Shown here one piece after another: positions 1-5,254 of a stretch of 5,254 bases of DNA; the stretch's first letter is position 1; each line of letters opens with the position of its first letter. The DNA is from Terrimonas_A sp036262095 (lineage in GTDB: Bacteria > Bacteroidota > Bacteroidia > Chitinophagales > Chitinophagaceae), in assembly GCA_036262095.1 (NCBI GenBank), contig DATAJQ010000100.1, positions 1 through 5,254 of the forward strand, read 5' to 3'. The translations under genes and the position numbers were made by a program. The notes under the pieces were generated by a model, which worked only from the letters and a program-made list of their open reading frames with translations, was not told where the DNA came from and searched no databases.

Positions 1-9
1 AATAAAGAC

Positions 10-49
10 AAAAAAAATGGGGCCAGGATAGAAATCCAGCCCCGTTTTT
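10..49. terminator. Second terminator-like hairpin at the left edge
   Basis: GGGGC at 19-23 pairs with GCCCC at 39-43, and GGAT at 26-29 pairs with ATCC at 34-37. A small internal loop separates the two helices and the apical loop is AGAA. An A run (10-17) on the left and a T run (45-49) on the right extend the stem, so the structure can work in both directions; on the minus strand it ends in eight T. It could be a backup terminator for the gld operon or the terminator of a gene lying to the left of the window. Confidence 0.7.
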
Positions 50-169
50 AAAATCCAATATCCTATGAAAAACCGAAACGAAAATACAACATTTATCCTA
101 TTTTCCTACAGGACTTTTACGATTTTTAAAACTTTTTTTAATTAATTATAAATGAATTCTTTGAATATT
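50..169. other. AT-rich spacer without a supported gene
   Basis: The stretch between the two terminator hairpins is very AT-rich. I see no RNA gene and no promoter match that I would defend. A 26-codon frame on the plus strand (65-145) has no family resemblance and runs into low-complexity T/A sequence. Confidence 0.6.
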
Positions 170-197
170 AAAAAAGCCCCACTAAAGGGGCTTTTTT
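170..197. terminator. Strong bidirectional intrinsic terminator after gldN
   Basis: A perfect 11-base-pair inverted repeat, AAAAAAGCCCC (170-180) and GGGGCTTTTTT (187-197), encloses a 6-base loop. The GC core with A and T runs on its two sides can terminate transcription in either direction. It begins about 33 bases past the gldN stop on the minus strand and is the natural end of the gldKLMN operon. Confidence 0.88.
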
Positions 198-229
198 ATT
201 TGATATAAACAAACTTTTGCTAATGATCG

Positions 230-1261
230 TTAGTATGACCAAAGATCCTGTTCGTAATTGAAAATTTTCTCTTTGATCGCCTCTCCTTCCAGCAGGGCAA
301 GGATCGGATCTTTGATATAGGTCCTGATATTGCGGTTAGCTGCATTGTCGAGTGTAGACTTTACAATATAGCTGCTGAACATCCTGCTTTCAAACAACTC
401 TTCCCAGGTCATCCGGCTATTACCCATGTTTTTGGGATTATAGACTTCATATTTGGTCAGGATCGGGCGAAGGTCGGGGTAATAAACCCAGAACATGGTT
501 GAGCTGCCCGGACGTTCCTGTCCGTTAGGGAAGTATAATGTTTTCAGCGGAGCAATTCCGAGTATCCTGCAAAACAGGCGGCTGGCTTCGCGGTCGAATA
601 CCCATTCTTCCTTGATCCTCAGTTTTACCACTGATTTTCCATCAAAGCTGGCGCGGGTAACAACGTAGCGGATCACTTTGCTGGGATCGTTGGGGTCAAC
701 CTGTGGAACTGTGTCGGCGGTACCGGTGGTCATCTGATCAATTTCTGCTCCGGTAACAGGAGTAGTGAACCTGTCGTCAGCAAAAGCTGTCACCTGTCCG
801 GATTTAACTGCTTTCAACAGCATATTGATGAACATCTGGCTGCCGTTATCGCTTTCTGCTTCGTAGCGGAAAGGCTGGTTCATTTTTTCACGAAGGTCCA
901 GCTCTCTCCACACTTTTTCTGCAAAAAGGGCGTCATCAGCTCTCAGGTGTTCATAATCCAGTGGAGTACGGGCATTCACACTGCTTTTATCATAAGCATT
1001 GTCATTGCGCAGCGATTTTTTCACCGTTGTATCTGCCATACCTGAAGAATCCACAACAATAGGAATATTGCCATAGGGATTATAGTTGGAAGGCGGAGCG
1101 GTGTTATTCTGCTGGGTCTCCTGCTGCTGGGTTTGCTGATTTGCCGGAGGGTTACCGGTCCTTCTGCGGTTGGATGTACGCTGTGCGCCAGCATCAGCTA
1201 CTACCAGGGCACCAAAGGCCATCAGCAAACAACTCTTTACAACAATGCTTTTCATCTTCAT
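230..1261 (-). CDS. gldN: GldN, periplasmic ring protein of T9SS/gliding machinery
   Basis: GldN (PorN) is a periplasmic protein that binds the lipoprotein GldK to form the outer-membrane-associated ring of the T9SS. With the chosen start it has 343 residues. A Sec signal peptide is clear: MKMK, a hydrophobic core (about 5-23), then VADAGAQ with cleavage near residue 26-27. A Gln/Asn/Pro-rich, probably disordered linker follows (about 38-63). The conserved domain contains KVWRELDLREKMNQPF (116-131), EEWVFDREASRLFCRILGIAP (starting at 218), MFWVYYPDLRP (256-266) and TWEELFESRMFSSYIV (285-300), all typical of GldN. The open frame continues upstream to 1312, overlapping the end of gldM. Those 17 extra residues would bury the signal peptide, so the ATG at 1261 (or the second one at 1255) is preferred. 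It starts 4 bases after the gldM stop, which suggests translational coupling. It is the last gene of the operon, with a strong terminator hairpin about 35 bases downstream. Confidence 0.93.
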   Translation of the reverse strand: MKMKSIVVKSCLLMAFGALVVADAGAQRTSNRRRTGNPPANQQTQQQETQQNNTAPPSNYNPYGNIPIVVDSSGMADTTVKKSLRNDNAYDKSSVNARTPLDYEHLRADDALFAEKVWRELDLREKMNQPFRYEAESDNGSQMFINMLLKAVKSGQVTAFADDRFTTPVTGAEIDQMTTGTADTVPQVDPNDPSKVIRYVVTRASFDGKSVVKLRIKEEWVFDREASRLFCRILGIAPLKTLYFPNGQERPGSSTMFWVYYPDLRPILTKYEVYNPKNMGNSRMTWEELFESRMFSSYIVKSTLDNAANRNIRTYIKDPILALLEGEAIKEKIFNYEQDLWSY

Positions 1262-1265
1262 TAGT

Positions 1266-2798
1266 TTATTTAATATAGTACACAAGTGAAGGCAGTTTTT
1301 GGCTTCTGCCATCAGGTCCTGTAGCGCGGATATTATCGATCGTTACAGTTCTTCCTGCAGCCAGGTTCCGGATCATGCTTTGGGCTTTAGGGCTCCAAAG
1401 GTTACCTGTACAGGGGGCTTCATCAATATCACCTTCTGCATTGTCAGCAGTGATAGTGAAGCTGGTTACTCCGTATTTCAGATTAAGCGGAAAGTCTTTA
1501 ATGTAAGCACCCACACCGGTTTGTGCTTTGAAAGCACCGGCAGGAATGTTTTCACCGCTCGCATAACCACCAACAGTGCCTACAGGCTGAGGGATGGTGC
1601 GTACGCGGAACTGGGATACACCAGCAACTTTACCGTCTACTGATACAGTTATTTTACAATCGTCGGTTACGCTGTTCACTTTAGCGATGTAATGACCGCC
1701 GCCCAGTTTTTGGAGGTTGCCGCCACCACCGGAAATGCTTACCTGAACTTTATCGTCTCCACCACCGCTTGCAGCGATAGAAACTTTGTTGTCATAACCG
1801 ATATAAAGAACGTTCATTTCATCCAGGGCGATTGACGCGCTGGCCTGTCCTACTGTATAAGGAACGTCTTTTTTGATGCTTTGTTGTTTGCCATCCTGAT
1901 CGAGGTAGTTGATGGTAACAGGGATAGAATGGTCACCGATGCCTGCGGTAGGCACTTTCAGGTGAGCAGCTCCATCTTCGCCGATAGGCACTGTTTTACC
2001 ACCGATCACGATAGTGGGTTGTGCCGCTTTGCTGAAGGCACCCACACCGGCAGTGATCTCGATCTCCTGGCCTGGCATTACATAGTTAGAGCTTTGACCA
2101 ATGATGGCAGCGTAGGTATCGAACCTTACAGTTACTTTACCTACTTGCTCATGGCAATAAGCTACTATTTTGTTCTCAGAAGTTCTGACATCGTTCTGGA
2201 ACTTACTCAGGATTGTCAGTGCAGCAACAGTGGGAACCATGCGGAAATAAGCCGCTTCCCAGGTGTTGTTGCCTTTTGCTTCTGTTTTAGGTTTGGTTAA
2301 ATCAATCTGCAGTGTTTTTTCAAACTCTGCTTTGATTGCGGGATCAACGCCGAGAACATCGTTCTTATATTTCACCAGCATGTCGTAAAGAGCTTTACCC
2401 TGTCCTTTCTCTACCATTACGTGGGTAGGAATATCAAGGTTATCCTCTTTGAACTTTTTGGTAGGATCTTTCGGATCGCCGTTGGCTTCCGTGATGATCC
2501 GGTCTTTCAATCCCTGTATAAAATTGTATACATCTTTTGAATAGGCTTCTACCTGTTTAGCTTTGGGAAGCCAGATTTTGGCTTTCTCAGCAGTAGCAGG
2601 TTCTGTTGACTTTTCAGCCAAAGAAGCCAGGATAGTCTGCGTTGATTGGTTTACAGTATTGTTAGTATTCTGTAAACTATTATTTACCGTTTTGAAGGCA
2701 TTCAGGATCTCAGATGACACGTTGAGGGCCAGAAGGGCCGTCAACACGAGGTACATCATGTTGATCATTTTCTGCCTGGGCTCCTTAGGTAAAGACAT
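1266..2798 (-). CDS. gldM: GldM, T9SS/gliding motor periplasm-spanning subunit
   Basis: GldM (PorM) is the single-pass rotor-like partner of GldL. A dimer is inserted in the GldL ring and its long periplasmic shaft reaches the GldK/GldN ring. The product has 510 residues, close to the F. johnsoniae protein. The N-terminus PRQKMINMMYLVLTALLALN holds one membrane helix (about 11-29). Arg8 just before it matches the conserved arginine proposed to interact with the GldL membrane glutamate, and Glu30 lies at the periplasmic end (SSEILNAF). By comparison with the solved family structure, four periplasmic domains follow: helical D1 (about 36-220), and beta-rich D2 (about 221-317), D3 (about 318-402) and D4 (about 403-510). 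NVLYIGYDNKVSI (329-341) is a recognisable family motif at the start of D3. The final lysine codon and TAA are 4 bases from the gldN start, so the two genes are tightly coupled. The start at 2798 is well supported, since it directly yields the conserved short cytoplasmic N-terminus. Confidence 0.96.
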   Translation of the reverse strand: MSLPKEPRQKMINMMYLVLTALLALNVSSEILNAFKTVNNSLQNTNNTVNQSTQTILASLAEKSTEPATAEKAKIWLPKAKQVEAYSKDVYNFIQGLKDRIITEANGDPKDPTKKFKEDNLDIPTHVMVEKGQGKALYDMLVKYKNDVLGVDPAIKAEFEKTLQIDLTKPKTEAKGNNTWEAAYFRMVPTVAALTILSKFQNDVRTSENKIVAYCHEQVGKVTVRFDTYAAIIGQSSNYVMPGQEIEITAGVGAFSKAAQPTIVIGGKTVPIGEDGAAHLKVPTAGIGDHSIPVTINYLDQDGKQQSIKKDVPYTVGQASASIALDEMNVLYIGYDNKVSIAASGGGDDKVQVSISGGGGNLQKLGGGHYIAKVNSVTDDCKITVSVDGKVAGVSQFRVRTIPQPVGTVGGYASGENIPAGAFKAQTGVGAYIKDFPLNLKYGVTSFTITADNAEGDIDEAPCTGNLWSPKAQSMIRNLAAGRTVTIDNIRATGPDGRSQKLPSLVYYIK

Positions 2799-2898
2799 GA
2801 CGATTCTTGGTTTTAAAAATTAGATATGGTGACTATCAAAAATCACGGGATACGGATCTATTAGATTTTTTTATAAACGAAACCCTTATACCGTTAGT
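2799..2898 (-). other. gldL-gldM intergenic spacer
   Basis: This 100-base AT-rich gap separates gldL and gldM. I see only weak short stems (4 base pairs), no T-run terminator and no TAnnTTTG promoter match, so read-through from gldL is likely. Its right part (2872-2889) contains one arm of an imperfect inverted repeat whose other arm covers the gldL start. Confidence 0.55.
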
Positions 2899-3717
2899 TT
2901 AGCTGCGACCCTGCATGGCGCTGAGCATATTGCCATAAACATTGTTCAGGCGGCCCAGGTTGTTTGCCAGTAAGGCGATCTGGTCTTTTGCTTTCTGAGC
3001 ATCTTCCACGCTGCCTTGCATTGCTTTGGAAGCTTCTGTAAGGTTGCTATAGAATTTGTTCATAGCTTTTAAATGGTTGTTGGTATCCTGCAATTCCAGT
3101 TCATAGATCGTGTTCAGGGAAGACAGGTTTTTAGTCAGCACCTGAACCTGATCATGGAATTGTTTGGTACCATCAGCGGCCTGGTTGAAATGCTGGATGC
3201 TGTTGGCAGCGCCTAAATAAGCATCTTTCATTGTGCCCAGTGCATTAGCCGCTTCTTTTGTTTTTGCGGTATAGTCGCCGGTAGCAGCCACCACGTCAGT
3301 GATATCAGCCATTTTATCTACCGTGCCACCAAATTTTTTGAAGTTTTCGCCCAGGCGGCCGAGGTTAGCCGGAGTGATGTCTGCATCACGCAGCATGTCT
3401 TCCAGTTTGTTCAGCGCGGGATTACCTGAGTTGCCACCACCGAGTGAAAGCGGAGTGGGTTTGAAGTTGGGATCAAGGTCAGGGTGAGTAGAGATGCCGG
3501 GGAAATATCTTTCCCAATGTGGTTCTTCGGGAGGAGGAACGAGGAATGCCATTACGAGGAACACGATGGCTTCTGCGATAAGACCCACCATGATCGCGTA
3601 GTCAGCTCCCGGCCAGTGAAGGATTTTCATCATGGCAGCGAAGATCACCACGGCAGCAAAAAAGCTAAAAAGGAAATTGAGAACTACCTGGCCTTTTTTC
3701 GATTTAAAGAATAGCAT
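2899..3717 (-). CDS. gldL: GldL, T9SS/gliding motor inner-membrane protein
   Basis: GldL (PorL) is the stator-like inner-membrane subunit that, with GldM, converts proton-motive force into motion for type IX secretion and gliding. The 272-residue product begins with two hydrophobic helices at about 11-30 and 40-60, joined by a short loop holding KILHWPGAD (31-39). Glu49 sits in the middle of helix 2 (GLIAEAIVFL) and matches in position the conserved membrane glutamate of the Flavobacterium johnsoniae motor. Lys31 and His34 are also family-conserved. After PPPEEPHWERYFPGI the chain is cytoplasmic: a Gly/Asn/Pro-rich linker (about 85-100) and then a mostly helical, probably coiled-coil region to the end. 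It is longer than the roughly 215 residues of the F. johnsoniae protein, with the excess in the cytoplasmic tail. That tail carries a motif of the form LxxNLxxLNxxYxxxL twice (194-209 and 250-265). The gene lies 104 bases behind gldK and 100 bases ahead of gldM. No Shine-Dalgarno sequence is seen, as is usual in this phylum. Confidence 0.95.
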   Translation of the reverse strand: MLFFKSKKGQVVLNFLFSFFAAVVIFAAMMKILHWPGADYAIMVGLIAEAIVFLVMAFLVPPPEEPHWERYFPGISTHPDLDPNFKPTPLSLGGGNSGNPALNKLEDMLRDADITPANLGRLGENFKKFGGTVDKMADITDVVAATGDYTAKTKEAANALGTMKDAYLGAANSIQHFNQAADGTKQFHDQVQVLTKNLSSLNTIYELELQDTNNHLKAMNKFYSNLTEASKAMQGSVEDAQKAKDQIALLANNLGRLNNVYGNMLSAMQGRS

Positions 3718-3783
3718 AAGGGGTTCGTTTTTATAGTTTATTAAATTTTAAAAGAAACGAATAGAAAGCAGTAAAAATTGTGT

Positions 3784-3810
3784 AAAAAGGGGTCGCAGAA
3801 AGACCCTTTT
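3784..3810 (-). terminator. Terminator-like hairpin between gldK and gldL
   Basis: Read on the minus strand, AAAAGGGTC (3810-3802), a 7-base loop and GACCCCTTTTT (3794-3784) form a hairpin that ends in a run of five T. The GC core is GGGTC/GACCC. One extra C is bulged before the A/T part pairs. It begins 11 bases after the gldK stop codon. It may end part of the transcripts after gldK, act as an attenuator, or protect the 3' end of a processed gldK message. Stability is moderate because the core has only five pairs. Confidence 0.5.
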
Positions 3811-3821
3811 AGAAAATTCTC

Positions 3822-5135
3822 TTATCTGCGACGACCTTTTTGCGGAGCGGCTGGCAGGTCAATAACACTGCGGAAGCCGATATAAGATTTGGCTGAGTCC
3901 TGATATTCGTAAGTGCTGGTACCTGTCTGCAGGTAATAACCTACGTCTTTCCAGCTTCCACCACGGATAATTTTGCGTTTCATCAGCGGGGGATCATCAT
4001 CTTTTGCGTTCCAGCGAACATCAGGGTTCATATCGTGCTGGAAGTTGTTGCGGCCTTCATAATAAATAGAAGAGGTCCATTCTGCCACGTTACCTGACAT
4101 GCAATACAGACCGAAATCATTAGGCCAGTAAGCATCTGCACGAACAGTGTAGAAGCCGCCATCTTCAGGATAGTTACCACGGCCGGGTTTGAAATTGGCC
4201 ATCAAACATCCTTTTTTATTACGGAGGTAATAGTTACCCCAGGGGAACATTGATTGTGAACGTCCGCCGCGGGCTGCATATTCCCACTGCGCTTCTGTTG
4301 GCAGGCGGAAATCGGATTCCTGTACCCTTTTCTTACTGTCGAGCCAGGAGTTCAGATAATGCGTTCTCCATTCGCAGAAAGCAGTTGCCTGTTTCCAGTT
4401 AACGCCTACAACCGGATAGTTACCGAAAGCAGGGTGTGAGAAATAACGTTTGGTCATTGGTTCGTTGTAGGAATAAGCGAAATCGCGGATCCAGACCAAT
4501 GTATCGGGATAGATACCTATATCTTTCTTAACGATGAATTTTGAGCGGGGTTTGCCGGCATTCTCCCTTTTGGCTGCTTCTTTCAGGTCAAAGGTTTCAG
4601 AATGGTAGATCAGTTTGGAGGCATCGATCTCTTTCTTGCCGAAAACACGGTCTTCCGGGGCGAGGATAAGATCGGCCATTGACTCTACGGTTTTGGGATC
4701 ATCCCATTTTACCTGGCGCATGGCTACCCAATCAACATATTCGTTGCCATCTGCTCCGGCTTTCACCTTACCCATTTTACGGGCGGCTACTGAGTCGCGG
4801 ACCCAGAACACAAACTGACGGTATTCATTGTTGGTAATTTCCGTTGCATCCATCCAGAATCCACTGATGGAGACTGAGCGGTTACGGGCACTGAATGCGT
4901 AAGCAGGATCCTCGTCGCTGGGTCCCATGTGGAATGTACCCTGTGGTATGTACACCATTCCCGGAGGTTTGGGGAGCACATAGCGGCTGCCGGGAGAGAT
5001 GCCATGTACCTGGCCATCATTGGGGACTAAGGCGCCGCCACCTTTGTTTTTCTTTCCGCCGATTATACCACAACTTGCCAGCATAGAAACACTGACAATA
5101 GCCAGGATTGTTCGGTTAAGGTTTTTCATTTTCAT
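3822..5135 (-). CDS. gldK: GldK, T9SS/gliding ring lipoprotein with FGE-sulfatase-like fold
   Basis: GldK (PorK in Porphyromonas) is an outer-membrane lipoprotein facing the periplasm that forms a large ring with GldN, the part of the T9SS contacted by the GldLM motor. The chosen start gives 437 residues. The N-terminus is a lipoprotein signal with lipobox LASC ending at Cys22. The residues after it (GIIGGKKNKGGG) lack the acidic surface-export signal, so an inward-facing lipoprotein is expected. A formylglycine-generating-enzyme/sulfatase-modifying (SUMF1-like) fold follows: GMVYIPQGTFHMG (about 59-71), YPVVGVNW (240-247), RLPTEAQWEYAARGG (277-291), MSGNVAEW (346-353), IIRGGSWKD (389-397) and GFRSVID (420-426). 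The segment of about 125 residues between 108 and 234 looks like a GldK-specific insertion. The catalytic cysteines that follow GGS in true FGE enzymes are absent, so the role is structural. The open frame extends to 5186, but that stretch lacks a signal peptide and contains the likely promoter. Met3 at 5129 is an equally possible start. Confidence 0.95.
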   Translation of the reverse strand: MKMKNLNRTILAIVSVSMLASCGIIGGKKNKGGGALVPNDGQVHGISPGSRYVLPKPPGMVYIPQGTFHMGPSDEDPAYAFSARNRSVSISGFWMDATEITNNEYRQFVFWVRDSVAARKMGKVKAGADGNEYVDWVAMRQVKWDDPKTVESMADLILAPEDRVFGKKEIDASKLIYHSETFDLKEAAKRENAGKPRSKFIVKKDIGIYPDTLVWIRDFAYSYNEPMTKRYFSHPAFGNYPVVGVNWKQATAFCEWRTHYLNSWLDSKKRVQESDFRLPTEAQWEYAARGGRSQSMFPWGNYYLRNKKGCLMANFKPGRGNYPEDGGFYTVRADAYWPNDFGLYCMSGNVAEWTSSIYYEGRNNFQHDMNPDVRWNAKDDDPPLMKRKIIRGGSWKDVGYYLQTGTSTYEYQDSAKSYIGFRSVIDLPAAPQKGRRR

Positions 5136-5154
5136 ACACTTAAAGGGTATTGGG

Positions 5155-5188
5155 CAAATATAATATTTTGGTTTGTTCGTAAGCACAA
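5155..5188 (-). promoter_or_regulatory. Candidate Bacteroidota sigma-ABfr-type promoter for gldK
   Basis: On the minus strand TATATTTG (5162-5155) matches exactly the -7 consensus TAnnTTTG of Bacteroidota housekeeping promoters. A TTG lies 23 bases upstream (5188-5186), at the long end of the accepted spacing for the -33 element, so that half is weaker. Transcription would begin near 5149, leaving a leader of about 14 bases before the ATG at 5135. This position rules against translation from the far upstream ATG at 5186. I found no equally good match ahead of gldL, gldM or gldN. Confidence 0.55.
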
Positions 5189-5254
5189 CGTTACAATTTT
5201 ATTTTATATAGCCAAATCGGATTTTACGACGTAAATATTCTAACGAAATATGAC

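Noticed and set aside
65..145. A 26-codon plus-strand frame starting ATGAAAAAC
   Set aside because: Too short, ends in low-complexity T/A sequence, and lies between two terminators without a supported promoter.
1299..2300. Plus-strand open frames of 114 and 139 codons (1299-1643 and 1881-2300)
   Set aside because: They lie antisense to gldM, whose protein is clearly conserved throughout. The translated products show no recognisable domain or usual composition and are shadows of gldM codon use.
2799..2898. Possible promoter or riboswitch in the gldL-gldM gap
   Set aside because: Only 4-base-pair stems and no TAnnTTTG match on the minus strand; no known riboswitch core was recognised.
3299..3714. 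Plus-strand open frames of 62 and 76 codons opposite gldL
   Set aside because: Antisense shadows of the conserved GldL membrane and tail coding sequence, with no family resemblance.
3724..3761. Inverted repeat TTCGTTT/AAACGAA with a 24-base loop upstream of gldL
   Set aside because: Seven AT-rich pairs around a long loop are expected by chance in such sequence; not enough to call an operator.
4615..5086. Short open frames on both strands overlapping gldK (4615-4818, 4787-5020, 4895-5086)
   Set aside because: All overlap the strongly conserved gldK frame and have no recognisable protein features.
1..5254. CRISPR array, insertion sequence, tRNA or rRNA
   Set aside because: No spaced direct repeats, transposase frame, terminal inverted repeats or RNA gene signature was seen; the window is almost fully occupied by the four gld genes.

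Overview
The window is one minus-strand gene cluster encoding the inner-membrane motor and periplasmic ring of the Bacteroidota type IX secretion system (T9SS) and gliding machinery. In transcription order it reads gldK (5135 to 3822), gldL (3717 to 2899), gldM (2798 to 1266) and gldN (1261 to 230). All four genes are complete and in frame. The organism is a member of Bacteroidota, since this cluster is confined to that phylum. The long GldL, GldM-type motifs, TAnnTTTG-type promoter and lack of Shine-Dalgarno sequences suggest a Chitinophagaceae-like lineage, but family level is an inference.

Layout: the right edge (5136-5254) is an AT-rich leader with a good Bacteroidota -7 promoter motif (TATATTTG, minus strand) just upstream of gldK. 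A 104-base gap between gldK and gldL holds a terminator-like hairpin close behind the gldK stop. A 100-base gap between gldL and gldM has no convincing signal. gldM and gldN are separated by only 4 bases. After gldN come two terminator-like hairpins (170-197 and about 10-49), which close the operon and probably also insulate it from whatever lies to the left.

How the genes work together (family knowledge): GldL and GldM form the proton-driven rotary motor in the inner membrane. The GldM dimer crosses the periplasm and contacts the ring made of the outer-membrane lipoprotein GldK and the periplasmic protein GldN. Motor energy reaches the outer-membrane translocon and, where present, gliding adhesin movement. 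The residues central to the motor model are visible here: Glu49 in the second GldL membrane helix and Arg8 just before the GldM helix.

I do not see a previously undescribed system. The points worth checking are regulatory or structural: the hairpin inside the operon, an inverted repeat flanking gldL, a repeated motif at the GldL C-terminus, and over-extended open frames at the gldK and gldN starts.
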